From Mycolicibacterium hassiacum DSM 44199 (lineage in GTDB: Bacteria; Actinomycetota; Actinomycetes; Mycobacteriales; Mycobacteriaceae), in NCBI RefSeq assembly GCF_900603025.1, contig NZ_LR026975.1, positions 2,976,001-3,040,000 of the forward strand: a DNA stretch of 64,000 nucleotides, read 5' to 3'. The notes beneath the pieces were generated by a model, which saw only the letters and a list, made by a program, of their open reading frames with translations, did no database searches and was not told where the DNA came from. This document shows positions 55,737 to 64,000 of this stretch, one piece after another. The translations under genes were made by a program, and so were the position numbers. Positions within the stretch are counted from its first letter, which is position 1. Each line of letters starts with the position of its first letter.

Positions 55737-56681
55737 TCAGCCGCGCAGGGTGTTCATCGGCGGCCGGTCGACCAGCGACACCTCGGAGGTCCGCGGGCTG
55801 AAGCCGTCGCCGTCGGCGAAGAACTGGGTCAGCCCCACCCCCGAGTCGGGCACCCCGCACCGGGAGAACAGGGTGGCGATGACCTGCCGGCTCATCGCCG
55901 CCAGGTCGGTCAGCGGACGGTTGCGGTGCGCCCGCACCCCCAGGTTGACCTGGGCGATCGCGTCGAGGCCGAGCCGGTCGTAGGTGTCGACGAGCAGGCC
56001 GATCTCCACGCCGTAGCCGGGGGCGAACGGCACCGACATGAGCAGCTCGCGGGTGCCGGCGTACTCGCCGCCCAGCGGCTGCAGCACGCAGGTCAGCTCC
56101 GGCCGCAGCGCGGCCAGCAGCGGCCGGGCCACCAGTTCGGTGACGCGTCCGCCGCCGTGGGCGTCCTCGCTGCCGCTGGTCTTCAGCGGTCGCCGGTAGA
56201 ACCCCTTGACCAGGTGCACTCCCTCGCTGAGCAGCAGCGGGCCCACGAGTTTGGGCACGAACATCGGGTCGGGGTCGATCAGGTCGGAATCGATGAACAC
56301 GATGATGTCGCCGGTGGTGGCCGCCAGCGAGCGCCACAGCACCTCACCCTTGCCGGGCTGCGGGGCGACCTCGGGCAACGCCACCTCGCGGCTGATCACC
56401 CGGGCACCGGCCGCCATGGCACGGATCTCGGTGTCGTCGGTGGAGCCGGAGTCCAGCACGATCAACTCGTCGACCAGGCCGCCGAGCAGGGGGCGGATGG
56501 TCTCCACCACGCCGCCGACGGTCTCCTCCTCGTTGAGCGCGGGCAGCACCACCGAGATGGTGCGCCCCGCCTTGGCGGCCTCGAGTTCGGCCACGGTCCA
56601 CGTCGGACGGGTCCAACTGTTGTCGGTCAGCCAGCGGTGCCGTGCGAGGTCGGTGGCGGTCAGGTCCGGTACCAGTGTCAT
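55737..56681 (-). CDS. gpgS: Glucosyl-3-phosphoglycerate synthase GpgS
   Basis: This 314-aa GT81 enzyme (Rv1208) transfers glucose from UDP-glucose (or ADP-glucose) to 3-phosphoglycerate, the first step of methylglucose lipopolysaccharide synthesis. The GT-A core has ISVVLPALNEEETVGGVVET (residues 43-62), VDELIVLDSGSTDDTEIRAM, DIIVFIDSDLIDPDPMFVPK with the metal-binding DSD motif, and LQPLGGEYAGTRELL. Its ATG overlaps the folP2 stop by 4 bases. The C-terminus (PPMNTLRG) matches the family. Together with glgC and glgM it makes this a sugar-polymer locus. Confidence 0.94.
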   Translation of the reverse strand: MTLVPDLTATDLARHRWLTDNSWTRPTWTVAELEAAKAGRTISVVLPALNEEETVGGVVETIRPLLGGLVDELIVLDSGSTDDTEIRAMAAGARVISREVALPEVAPQPGKGEVLWRSLAATTGDIIVFIDSDLIDPDPMFVPKLVGPLLLSEGVHLVKGFYRRPLKTSGSEDAHGGGRVTELVARPLLAALRPELTCVLQPLGGEYAGTRELLMSVPFAPGYGVEIGLLVDTYDRLGLDAIAQVNLGVRAHRNRPLTDLAAMSRQVIATLFSRCGVPDSGVGLTQFFADGDGFSPRTSEVSLVDRPPMNTLRG

Positions 56682-57553
56682 ACGAGTCCCCTCACCGTGC
56701 GCGTCGGTGGACGCACGCCCTGGATCGACGCGACCATCTCCAGTACGCGCCGAGTGGGTCCGACCTCGTGCACTCGGAACATCCGGGCCCCCTCGGCGGC
56801 GGCCAGGGCCGTTGCCGCCAAGGTGCCCTCGAGGCGCTCAGTTAAACCCACTCCCAGAGTTTCCCCGACAAAATCCTTGTTGCTCAGCGCCATCAGCACC
56901 GGCCATCCAGTGTTTACAAGCTCTTTCACATGGCGCAACAAAGTAAGACCGTGATAAGTGTTCTTGCCGAAATCGTGGGTGGGGTCGATGAGGATGGCGT
57001 CCCGCGCCACCCCGGCGGCCACCGCCCGCTCGGCCGCGGCGGTCACCTCGGCGATCACGTCGTCGACCACACCGCGTTCGGTGATCCCGTAGTTCACCCG
57101 GAACGGCCGGGTCCGCGGGACCGCACCGCCGGTGTGTGAGCACACCAGGCCGGCGCCGAACTCGGCGGCCACCTCGACCAGACCCGGGTCGTGCCCGCCC
57201 CAGGTGTCGTTGATCAGGTCCGCGCCGGCCGCGCAGGCCTGTTTGGCGACCGCCGAGCGCCAGGTGTCGACGCTGATCAGCTGGTCGGGGAAGGTGGCGC
57301 GCAGCCATTCGATGAACGGCACGACGCGGGCGATCTCCTCGTCGACGTCGACCGTCTCTCCCGGTCCGGCCTTGACCCCGCCGACGTCGATGACGTCGGC
57401 GCCCTCCTCGACCGCACGGTGGGCCGCGGCCTTGGCGGCCTCGTCGGTGAAGGTGGCGCCGCGGTCGTAGAACGAGTCGGGGGTCCGGTTGACGATCGCC
57501 ATGATCAGCGCGCGATCGCCGGCCACCGGCCGGCCCAGAAACGTCGACTGCAC
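56678..57553 (-). CDS. folP2: Dihydropteroate synthase-like FolP2
   Basis: This 291-aa protein is the second DHPS homologue of mycobacteria (Rv1207). The family TIM-barrel motifs are MAIVNRTPDSFYDRG (pterin-site region), GADVIDVGGVKAGPGETV, ISVDTWRSAVAKQACAAG, INDTWGGHDPGL and LIDPTHDFGKNTYHGL. FolP2 of M. leprae and M. tuberculosis lacks normal dihydropteroate synthase activity, so a different role is likely. It starts at GTG 57553 and overlaps gpgS. A block at about 56835-56965 uses unusual codons (many ACT, CTT, TTG, AAA and one TTA), unlike the rest of the gene. Confidence 0.93.
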   Translation of the reverse strand: MQSTFLGRPVAGDRALIMAIVNRTPDSFYDRGATFTDEAAKAAAHRAVEEGADVIDVGGVKAGPGETVDVDEEIARVVPFIEWLRATFPDQLISVDTWRSAVAKQACAAGADLINDTWGGHDPGLVEVAAEFGAGLVCSHTGGAVPRTRPFRVNYGITERGVVDDVIAEVTAAAERAVAAGVARDAILIDPTHDFGKNTYHGLTLLRHVKELVNTGWPVLMALSNKDFVGETLGVGLTERLEGTLAATALAAAEGARMFRVHEVGPTRRVLEMVASIQGVRPPTRTVRGLV

Positions 57554-57618
57554 GCCTTAAGGCTACGGTCCGCCGATCCGGAGCCGTCCGCCACGCGTTC
57601 GGCGGCCCGGATCCCGCG

Positions 57619-59403
57619 TCAGTTCTTCGGACGCTTGCCCGCCGCGACCTCGGCGGGGTAGTCGTCGTAGAACGGCACGTAGCCCTCGTCGCGGCCGGCC
57701 AGCACGTAGACCGGATGGTCGGGATCGTCGGTGTAGCCCTGTTTGCGCAGTTCGGTCTTCTGGCTCTTGAACGTCGAGGTGTAGGCCAGCTCGCCGACGA
57801 CCCGGGCGAACAGCGGGATCGCGTACCCGGGCAGACGGTCGTAGACCACCTTGGCCAGGGACTTCCCGTCGAACTCCGCGCCCTCCCGGAGTCGCAGCGC
57901 CACCATGCCGGCCCGACCGCCCGCGCCGGGCACCTCGACGCCGAACGCGGTGACCTCCTCCACCTGGGGGTCGGCCACCACGGCGGCCTCGACCTCGGTG
58001 GTGGCCACGTTCTCGCCCTTCCAGCGGAACGTGTCGCCGAGCCGGTCGGTGAACGCGGCGTGTCCGAAGCCCTGAGAACGCATCAGGTCGCCGGTGTTGA
58101 ACCACACGTCGCCGTCACGGAAAGCGTTGCGCACCAACTTCTTTTCGCTGGCCGCCGGATCGGTGTAGCCGTCGAACGGCTGGAGGCTGGACACCTTCGA
58201 CAGCAGCAGGCCCGGCTCCCCGCGTTTGACCTTGCGCACCCTGCCGTTCTCGTCGCGCACCGGCTCGCCGGTGTCCGGGTCGTACTCGACGAACGCGATC
58301 GGCGACGGGCAGATGCCGGTCGACTTGTCGATGTTGAACACGTTGACGAACGCGGTGTTGCCCTCGCTCGCCGCGTAGAACTCGCAGATCCGGGCGATGC
58401 CGAAACGCTGTTGGAATTCGTCCCAGATGGCCGGGCGCAACCCGTTGCCGATGATCACCCGCACGTTGTGCTGACGATCGGTGGTTTTGGCGGGCTGGTT
58501 GAGCAGATACCCGCAGATCTCCCCGATGTAGATGAACGCCGTGGCCCGGTAGCGGATGACCTCGTCCCAGAACCGCGACGCCGAGAAGGACCGGCCCAGC
58601 GCCAGCGTCGCGCCCGCGTTGACCGTGGAGCCGACCGCCACGGTCAGCGCGTTGTTGTGGTACAGCGGCAGACAGCAGTACAGGGTGTCGTTGCTCCGCA
58701 GCCGCAGGCCCAGCCCGCCGAACCCGGCGAGCGCCCGCAGCCACCGGTAGTGGGTCATCACGCTGGCCTTGGGCAGCCCGGTAGTGCCCGAGGTGAAGAT
58801 GTAGAACGCCTTGTCCTTGGCCAGCACCGCGGCGGTGGTGGCCGGGTTCTGGGTCGGGGCGGTGGCGGCGAGCCGGTCCAGTTCGTCGAGCGTCATCAGC
58901 CGGTCGCCGACATCGGCGCGACTTTCGGTGATCGGCTCGACGAAGTCCGTCTCGGCGACGATCGTCTTCGCGCCCAGCAGCCCGATGCTGTGGGCCAGCA
59001 CGTCCCCGCGCTGGTTGTAGTTGAGCATGCCGGCGATCGCGCCGCACTTGACGATGCCCAGCATCAGCAGCACGGTCTGCGGGCAGTTGCGCAGCATGAC
59101 GCCGACGACGTCGCCGTGCCCGACTCCGCGGGCGGCCAGCACCGCCGCGTAGCGGTTGGCGATCTCGTTGGCCTCGCGGTAGGTGATCCGCTGGTCCTCG
59201 AACCGCAGGAAGACACGGTCGCCGTAGCGCGCCGCGCGGTCCTGGAACACCTTGCCGATGGAGGTTTTCGCGGTCGGGCGCGCGGTCAGTCCGGCCAGCG
59301 CTGCGCGCAGCATCACCGGGGCGTCCCGCAGCAGGCCCGGAAGCCGGGTGGCGATGTCCAGCAGGCCGACGCTGGTCCGCACCCCGGTTCTCTGGTCGGT
59401 CAT
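57619..59403 (-). CDS. fadD6: Very-long-chain/bile-acid-type acyl-CoA synthetase FadD6
   Basis: This 594-aa ATP-dependent fatty acid CoA ligase corresponds to FadD6 (Rv1206, 597 aa) in the FATP/VLACS group. The AMP-binding P-loop is YIFTSGTTGLPKASVMTHYR (about residues 205-224), the middle motif is YAASEGNTAFVNVFN, and the hinge/core reads NTGDLMRSQGFGHAAFTDRL then GDTFRWKGENVATTEVEAAV. The C-terminus has ELAYTSTFKSQKTELRKQGY with the catalytic Lys region. Its role is to activate long-chain acids for transport or lipid synthesis. A 220-base GC-rich gap without genes (59404-59623) lies upstream, with several CCGGTGCGG repeats but no clear promoter. Confidence 0.94.
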   Translation of the reverse strand: MTDQRTGVRTSVGLLDIATRLPGLLRDAPVMLRAALAGLTARPTAKTSIGKVFQDRAARYGDRVFLRFEDQRITYREANEIANRYAAVLAARGVGHGDVVGVMLRNCPQTVLLMLGIVKCGAIAGMLNYNQRGDVLAHSIGLLGAKTIVAETDFVEPITESRADVGDRLMTLDELDRLAATAPTQNPATTAAVLAKDKAFYIFTSGTTGLPKASVMTHYRWLRALAGFGGLGLRLRSNDTLYCCLPLYHNNALTVAVGSTVNAGATLALGRSFSASRFWDEVIRYRATAFIYIGEICGYLLNQPAKTTDRQHNVRVIIGNGLRPAIWDEFQQRFGIARICEFYAASEGNTAFVNVFNIDKSTGICPSPIAFVEYDPDTGEPVRDENGRVRKVKRGEPGLLLSKVSSLQPFDGYTDPAASEKKLVRNAFRDGDVWFNTGDLMRSQGFGHAAFTDRLGDTFRWKGENVATTEVEAAVVADPQVEEVTAFGVEVPGAGGRAGMVALRLREGAEFDGKSLAKVVYDRLPGYAIPLFARVVGELAYTSTFKSQKTELRKQGYTDDPDHPVYVLAGRDEGYVPFYDDYPAEVAAGKRPKN

Positions 59404-59623
59404 GCCTCCCCTTCGCTCTCGAGTGTCGTGGCCCCGGTGCGGTCCCCCGGTGCGGGCCCCGGTATCGGGTCCGGCGTTCGGGCACGTGTTGTTCAGGCGT
59501 TTCGGCCCCGGGCGCGGTGCGGTCCAGGGTCGCCCGCCGCGGGCCCGGGCCGGCTCGGTCGCGGGCCGGTCGGGCCCCGGACCGAGCGTGCTGTGGACCC
59601 AACCCTATCGGCGGGCGGTGTGC

Positions 59624-60184
59624 TCACGCCCGCGGGGCGCAGGCCGCCAGCGCCGCCTCGACGTTGTCGACCACCACCAGCCGGTCCAGCGCGCTCTGCG
59701 CGACGTAGCCGCGCTCCACCAGCTGACGCAGCCACTCCAGCAGCCCGTCGTAGTGCCCGAACGGGTCGAGTATCACCACCGGCTTGTCGTGCATCCCCAG
59801 GTAGCCGGCGGTCCAGGCCTCGAAGAACTCCTCGAGGGTGCCGATCCCGCCCGGCAGCGCGATGAACGCGTCGGCGCGTTCCTCCATCACCTCTTTGCGT
59901 TCCCGCATGGTGTCGGTGACGACGAGCTCGTCGGCCTCGACGTCGGCGACCTCGCGGTGCACCAGCGCCTTGGGGATCACCCCGACGGTGTAGCCGCCGC
60001 GGTCCCGCGCCGCCTGCGCCATCGCCCCCATCGCCGACACGTTGCCGCCGCCGGACACCAGCACCCAGCCCCGCAGGGCGATGGCCTCGCCGACCTCAGC
60101 GGCGAGCGCCAGCAGTTCGGGATGCCGCGGTCCGGACGCGCAGTAGACACATATCGCCCATTCGCGGTCGGGTTCGTCGGACAC
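59624..60184 (-). CDS. LOG-family cytokinin riboside phosphoribohydrolase
   Basis: This 186-aa protein corresponds to Rv1205, the LOG (lonely guy) enzyme that releases free cytokinin bases from nucleotide precursors in mycobacteria. Signatures are ICVYCASGPRHPELL near the start, GWVLVSGGGNVSAMGAMAQA, MRERKEVMEERADAFIALPG and PGGIGTLEEFFEAWTAGYLG (PGGxGTxxE, active site). GTG 60184 is the start. M. tuberculosis lacking control of Rv1205 builds up cytokinin-derived aldehydes that sensitise to nitric oxide. It is divergent from the STAND ATPase gene, sharing only 28 bases between starts. Confidence 0.93.
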   Translation of the reverse strand: MSDEPDREWAICVYCASGPRHPELLALAAEVGEAIALRGWVLVSGGGNVSAMGAMAQAARDRGGYTVGVIPKALVHREVADVEADELVVTDTMRERKEVMEERADAFIALPGGIGTLEEFFEAWTAGYLGMHDKPVVILDPFGHYDGLLEWLRQLVERGYVAQSALDRLVVVDNVEAALAACAPRA

Positions 60185-60206
60185 ATGCTCAACCTAGCCA
60201 TAGACT
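60178..60206 (+). promoter_or_regulatory. Leaderless promoter of STAND ATPase gene
   Basis: TAGACT (60201-60206) ends 7 bases before GTG 60213, with a CGGACA (60178-60183) 17 bases further upstream. The -35 region overlaps the LOG start codon, so transcription of the two divergent genes may interfere. Confidence 0.5.
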
Positions 60207-60212
60207 CCCTCG

Positions 60213-62327
60213 GTGCCGATCGAGTGGGTGACCTCGCCGCCCGAACCGGCACTGGAGCTGCTCGACACCGGTGTCCGAGCCCGGGCCGGTGCGGTGCTGG
60301 TCGGTCCGGCGGGGGTGGGTAAGACGTGGCTCGCGGCCACGGCCGCCGAGCGGTTGGCGCCGCGGTTCCCCCGGGTGGACCGGGTGGTGGCGACGGCGCC
60401 GCGGGCGGCGGTGCCGTTCGCCGCAGTGAGCCACCTGCTGGACAGCCTCGACCTCGGTGACATCCCCGACGTGGGCCAGAGCTCCGACGTGCTGCGCGCC
60501 GCGCGGGAGTCGCTGGGCGACGGCCGACTGCTGGTGGTCGACGACGCCCACCTGTTGGACCGGTTGTCCGCGGCGCTGATGTATCAGCTCGCGATCAGCG
60601 GGGCCGCGCGGCTGATCCTGACCGCCTCCCCCGACGAGGCCGCCACCGAGGAGGTCGCGGCGCTGTGGTCCGGGGATCTGCTGGAGCGGATCGAGGTGCA
60701 TCCCCCCGGCCACAACGACGACCGGCTCGCCGCGATGGTCGGCGAGTTCGTCGCCGAGCTGCCCGCGGACGCCCGCCTGGTGCTGGAGTATCTGGCCGTC
60801 GACGACCCGCTGCCCGTCGCCGAGCTGGCCGCCCTCGCGGGCGAGTCGGCCCTCGCCGGCGCCGAGGCCGCGGGCGCGGTCGAGGTCGGCGGCTCGTGGG
60901 TGCGGCCGGCGCATCCGCTGTTCGTCGACGCGGTGCGGACCGCGTTGGGCGGCCCGGACCTGCGGCGGCTGCGCACCCACCTGGTCGAGCACCGGATCCG
61001 GCACCGGCCGGCCGGGCATCGGGGTGCGGTGGCGCGGTTGCGGCTGGCGGTGCTGGCGTCCGACAGCGACGCGCCGCTGCCGCCCGACGAGGTGCTGCTG
61101 GCCGCCCGGGAGGCGTTGCGGCTGGGTGATCCGGTGCTGTCCGAGCGGCTGGCCGGCGAGGCGCTCGACCGCGCAACCGGCCTGGCCGCCCGGATCACGC
61201 TCGGCTACGCGCTGGCCTGGCAGGGCCGCGGCCGGGAGGCCGACGCGGTGCTGGGCGAGGTGGATCCGGCGACGCTGTCGGAGACCGAGCTGATGTCGTG
61301 GGCGCTGCCGCGGGCGGCCAATCAGTTCTGGATGCTGTCGGAGCCGGAACGAGCGACCGCGTTCCTGCGGACCACGCGCGGGCGGGTGTCCACCCCGACG
61401 GCGCGGGTCACGCTGGACGCGCTGTCGGCGACGTTCGCGATGAACGCCGGCAACCCGGCCCGGGCCCTGCAGACCGCCGAGGAGGTGCTGGCCTCGCCGG
61501 CGGCCGGCGACACCGCGGTCGGCTGGGCGGCCGCGGCCGCCGCGCTGAGCTCGGCCCGGATCGGGAGGTTCGCCGACGTCGACGCGTTCGCCGAGCGGGC
61601 GATCGCGGCCGGGCATCCGGGGCTGCTGCGGTTCACCAGCGGGTTCGGCCAGACCACCACGCTGGTGTTGGCCGGCGAACCGGACCGGGCCCATGAGCTC
61701 GCCCGGGGGCTGACCGACATGGCGCAGCTGCAGCATCCCGGCCGGTCGATCGGCGAGGTGCTGGTGGCCGACGTGCTGATCGCCAAGGGTGAACTCGACG
61801 CGGCGGTGCGGCTGTTGCGGCGGGCGGCCGCGGCGCTGTCGCCGACCGGTTATTCGTGGGGCCCGCTGGCGTGGATGCTGCTGGCCTCCGCGCTCGGCCA
61901 GTTGGGCGCACCACTGGATGCGGGAAAGGCGTTGGCGCGCGCGGAGTCCCGTCACGGCCTCAAGTCGATGCTGTTCGCGCCGGAACTGGCGGTGGCGCGG
62001 GCGTGGACGACGTGGGCCCGCGGCGACGCACACGGGGCGATCGCCGCAGCGCGGGACGCCGTGCGCAGCGCCGAGCGCAGCGGCCAGTACGCGGTCGCGG
62101 TGCGGGTGCTGCTCGACGCGGTGCGCCTCGGCGACAAACGGGCCGCCGAGGCCGCCGACCGGATGCGCGACCACGCCGACTGCGCTCTCGGGCAGGTGGT
62201 CACCTCGTATGCGCACGCCCTGGTGAGCGCCGATGCGGACGCATTACGGGATGTCGCAACGCAATTGACGGCGATCGGGATGACCCGGGCCGCCGCCGAC
62301 GCCACCGCGCGCGCGACCGCGGGTTAG
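60213..62327 (+). CDS. STAND-type AAA ATPase with helical repeats (Rv1204c-like)
   Basis: This 704-aa protein corresponds to Rv1204c (562 aa), and is longer. GTG 60213 starts MPIEWVTSPPEPALELLDTG. The NTPase domain has Walker A GPAGVGKTWL (about residues 31-40) and Walker B LLVVDDAHLLDRL (about 106-118), resembling LuxR/MalT-type STAND ATPases. The C-terminal 450 residues are Ala-rich helical repeats of TPR kind (AARITLGYALAWQGRGREAD, AHGAIAAARDAVRSAERSGQ), usually a binding or sensing platform. No LuxR-type DNA-binding domain is seen at the end (ATARATAG), so it is probably not a direct transcription factor. Role unknown. Confidence 0.85.
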   Translation: MPIEWVTSPPEPALELLDTGVRARAGAVLVGPAGVGKTWLAATAAERLAPRFPRVDRVVATAPRAAVPFAAVSHLLDSLDLGDIPDVGQSSDVLRAARESLGDGRLLVVDDAHLLDRLSAALMYQLAISGAARLILTASPDEAATEEVAALWSGDLLERIEVHPPGHNDDRLAAMVGEFVAELPADARLVLEYLAVDDPLPVAELAALAGESALAGAEAAGAVEVGGSWVRPAHPLFVDAVRTALGGPDLRRLRTHLVEHRIRHRPAGHRGAVARLRLAVLASDSDAPLPPDEVLLAAREALRLGDPVLSERLAGEALDRATGLAARITLGYALAWQGRGREADAVLGEVDPATLSETELMSWALPRAANQFWMLSEPERATAFLRTTRGRVSTPTARVTLDALSATFAMNAGNPARALQTAEEVLASPAAGDTAVGWAAAAAALSSARIGRFADVDAFAERAIAAGHPGLLRFTSGFGQTTTLVLAGEPDRAHELARGLTDMAQLQHPGRSIGEVLVADVLIAKGELDAAVRLLRRAAAALSPTGYSWGPLAWMLLASALGQLGAPLDAGKALARAESRHGLKSMLFAPELAVARAWTTWARGDAHGAIAAARDAVRSAERSGQYAVAVRVLLDAVRLGDKRAAEAADRMRDHADCALGQVVTSYAHALVSADADALRDVATQLTAIGMTRAAADATARATAG

Positions 62328-62375
62328 CGGGTCCCGCGGCGGGATTTGGCGCACCGACGGTCCGCCGCGCGACCT

Positions 62376-62381
62376 TAGACT
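62376..62381 (+). promoter_or_regulatory. -10 box of secreted-substrate gene
   Basis: TAGACT lies 6 bases before ATG 62388, predicting a leaderless transcript. No clear -35 is seen 17 bases upstream. Confidence 0.45.
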
Positions 62382-62387
62382 TGGCGA

Positions 62388-63245
62388 ATGAGCAACACGT
62401 CGCCCGGACAGCAGCTTGAGGTCACGCCCGCCGAAGTGAACCTGCTCGGCGGGCGGCACGAAGTAATCTCCGACGCGCTGGCCCGGTTGACGGGCGCCGT
62501 CGCCGACGCCGTGGGGGTGCAGAACACCCACGGCCCGATCGCGGACGCGGTGCACCGGGCGTTGTCGTCGGTGCTCGGCTCGCGCGACACCACCATTCAG
62601 AAGACGGCCGCCTCCAGCAGCACGATCTCGGAGTTGTTGCGCAAGGCCGCGGAACTGTACGAGAAGGGCGATGTCGAAGGCGCACAACGGCTCAGGGCCG
62701 CCGCGGCCACCCTGGCCGGCGACCACGGCGGTGAGCCGCGCGGGCCCGGGGGCGCGCCGGCTGCGGGTACCCCGGCGGCAGGGACGGCCGCACCCGCGGC
62801 GCCCGCCGCGGACGTGGCGGGTCAGGTGGCCGGCCAGGTCGGCCAGCTCGGCGCGCAGGTCGGCCAGCTCGGTAACCAGCTGGGCTCCTCGATGGCAGGG
62901 CTTTCCCAAGGGCTGCAACAGCTTCCACAGCAGATTATGCAGGGCGTGCAGCAGGCCACCCAGGCCGCCCAGGCCGGCCGGATGCAGCAGATGCAGGAAC
63001 GGATGCTGCGCGAGCGGCCGCAGGAAGACCAGGACGAGCGGCCGGACGAGGCCCGTGCCGAGAATCGCGGGGACCGAGCGCCGGTGGCCAATGAGCGTGG
63101 CGAGGACCGCGCGGACCGGAAGGAAAACGGCACGAAGTCAAGCGATTCCGGGGCGACCCAAGCCGGAACCGAGGCCGGTGAACGCCCGGTGCCGCCGATC
63201 CCGCCGCAGACCCGCCCGCAGGGCGACAGCCGTATCTCGCTGTAG
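62388..63245 (+). CDS. EspC/WXG100-like type VII secretion substrate, Gln-rich
   Basis: This 285-aa protein has an N-terminal helical region of about 95 residues (LEVTPAEVNLLGGRHEVISD, then helix RLTGAVADAVGV and TTIQKTAASSSTISELLRKA) ending in YEKGD at residues 91-95. That is the YxxxD/E export signal found after the helical hairpin of ESX substrates. It is followed by a Pro/Ala linker, Gln-rich helices (AGQVGQLGAQVGQLGNQLGS, QQIMQGVQQATQAAQ) and a highly charged disordered tail. This plan is like ESX-1 secretion-associated proteins of the EspC/EspE kind. No ESX secretion genes are in the window. Its stop is 53 bases from the convergent gene of similar type. Confidence 0.72.
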   Translation: MSNTSPGQQLEVTPAEVNLLGGRHEVISDALARLTGAVADAVGVQNTHGPIADAVHRALSSVLGSRDTTIQKTAASSSTISELLRKAAELYEKGDVEGAQRLRAAAATLAGDHGGEPRGPGGAPAAGTPAAGTAAPAAPAADVAGQVAGQVGQLGAQVGQLGNQLGSSMAGLSQGLQQLPQQIMQGVQQATQAAQAGRMQQMQERMLRERPQEDQDERPDEARAENRGDRAPVANERGEDRADRKENGTKSSDSGATQAGTEAGERPVPPIPPQTRPQGDSRISL

Positions 63246-63298
63246 CCGCGGCGATCTCGGCACCGAGCAGCCTCCACGCGCAGGCGGTCTGCCCGGCG

Positions 63299-64000
63299 TT
63301 ACAGCCGGCGACCCGGTTCCTCGTCGCGGCCGCCCGGCCCCTGTTCGGACGGCGGGACGGGCACCGCGGGGTGGGTGTCGTCGGCCCGCAACAGCGGCTC
63401 ACGCTGCGCGGCGCGCGCCTCGTCGCGCTGCTCGCCGTCGGGCCGGGTCTCCGGGCGCTCCTGGTCGCGGACCGCCGGCTCGGCGCCGTCGTGGTCGCGC
63501 GGCGGCTGGTGTCCGGGCGCGCCGACCGGCGCGGGCCCGCCGGGCTGGCCCCCGGCCGCCCCGGGCTGCTGCCCCGGCGGCGGGGTCCCGGGCGGCTGGG
63601 TGCCCGGCGGTGGCGCGCCCGGCGGCTGGGTTCCCATCGGCGACCCCTGGCCCGTCTGCGCGGCCTGCATGGCCTGCTGCATGAGCGAACCGAACATGCC
63701 GGCCGGTGCGCCGGCGGCCTGTGCGGGGGCACCGGCCATCTGGCCCAGCTGCCCGGCCTGCTGACCGAGCTGACCGAGCATCCCGACCACCTGCCCCACC
63801 GACTGCGAACCCGCGTCGTCGGAGGTCTGGTATGCGGCCTCCGCGGCGCCGAGCTTGCCGGCGAACGTCGCCTCCTTCGCCTGCAGCGACGCGACGTTGA
63901 CGGCCAACTGCGCCGACAGCGTGGGCAGCACCGCGGCGATGGTGGCGCTCAGCGCGTCCTCGCCGGGCTGGATGGTGGGCACCTCGGGGAGCTCCACCGT
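63299..64000 (-). CDS. ESX-type secretion substrate-like protein, partial
   Basis: This frame runs off the window's right edge, so the N-terminus is probably missing; the first candidate start is GTG 63997. The visible part begins with helical ATIAAVLPTLSAQLAVNVAS and KEATFAGKLGAAEAA, then YQTSD at residues 56-60, a YxxxD export-type motif after the helix. Gln/Gly-rich helices (MLGQLGQQAGQLGQMAGAPA, MFGSLMQQAMQAAQTGQG) follow and then a long Pro/Gly repeat (PPGAPPPGTQPPGTPPPGQQ) and charged tail, similar in plan to the convergent gene. The two could encode partners secreted by an ESX system, but opposite orientation is unusual for such pairs. Confidence 0.65.
   Translation of the reverse strand, partial: TVELPEVPTIQPGEDALSATIAAVLPTLSAQLAVNVASLQAKEATFAGKLGAAEAAYQTSDDAGSQSVGQVVGMLGQLGQQAGQLGQMAGAPAQAAGAPAGMFGSLMQQAMQAAQTGQGSPMGTQPPGAPPPGTQPPGTPPPGQQPGAAGGQPGGPAPVGAPGHQPPRDHDGAEPAVRDQERPETRPDGEQRDEARAAQREPLLRADDTHPAVPVPPSEQGPGGRDEEPGRRL

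Noticed and set aside
59404..59623. Small gene in the GC-rich gap between fadD6 and LOG
   Set aside because: Frames there are Arg/Pro/Gly-rich without start signals; repeated CCGGTGCGG blocks look non-coding.
60189..62216. 675-codon minus-strand frame opposite the STAND ATPase gene
   Set aside because: It consists of Gln/Arg/Pro-rich low complexity and is the mirror of a well-supported gene.

Overview
The window is a chromosomal stretch of a high-GC actinobacterium, almost certainly a mycobacterium of the environmental, fast-growing type (Mycolicibacterium). Gene content and order follow, in reverse, the Mycobacterium tuberculosis interval from about Rv1258c (tap) to Rv1203c-Rv1205: tap, FAD oxidase, cyp130, TetR, acyltransferase, deaD, lprE, nuclease-helicase, MFS pump, kgd, SDR, lpqZ, mdh, sugCBA-lpqY, MgtE-like, lytic transglycosylase, mrp, tatB, htrA, rseA, sigE, methyltransferase, TetR-ABC exporter, glgC, glgM, tag, gpgS, folP2, fadD6, LOG. 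These correspondences are recalled from family knowledge; no search was run. Species-specific insertions include a ferric-siderophore reductase with an IdeR box, a malic enzyme, an INSIG homologue, a SUFU-domain gene and a terminal pair of genes resembling type VII secretion substrates.

Layout. 1-9 kb: drug efflux (tap), LGFP lipoprotein, FAD oxidase, cyp130-tetR, iron-regulated siderophore reductase, acyltransferase and DeaD helicase. 9-19 kb: lprE, a large nuclease-helicase coupled to a second FAD oxidase, and two MFS exporters. 19-30 kb: central carbon metabolism (kgd; mdh-mez-lpqZ) with small genes, an INSIG-like membrane gene and an SDR between them. 29.5-34.5 kb: trehalose importer lpqY-sugABC with a SUFU gene coupled to sugC. 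34.6-42 kb: envelope and membrane functions and mrp. 41.8-45 kb: the SigE envelope-stress module (sigE, rseA, htrA, tatB). 45-51 kb: methyltransferase, TetR-regulated ABC exporter and a tandem pair of ICMT-like membrane methyltransferases. 51.9-57.6 kb: alpha-glucan and methylglucose-lipopolysaccharide precursor genes (glgC, glgM, gpgS) with tag and folP2. 57.6-64 kb: fadD6, LOG, a STAND-type ATPase and two convergent secreted-substrate-like genes.

Three genes (INSIG-like, SUFU, ABC permease) are each split into two frames; one missing base in or beside a short G/C run would restore each. That pattern points to sequencing indels at least as much as to real gene decay.

Intergenic DNA contains several short repeat or hairpin structures: 54-bp repeats that duplicate the 3' end of kgd, 28-bp repeats before the exporter TetR gene, a 24-bp element present twice downstream of unrelated genes, a long perfect hairpin before lpqY, and a cluster of GTAAC motifs before the transglycosylase. 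No tRNA, rRNA, IS element, prophage or CRISPR array was recognised. No intergenic stretch exceeds 300 bases.
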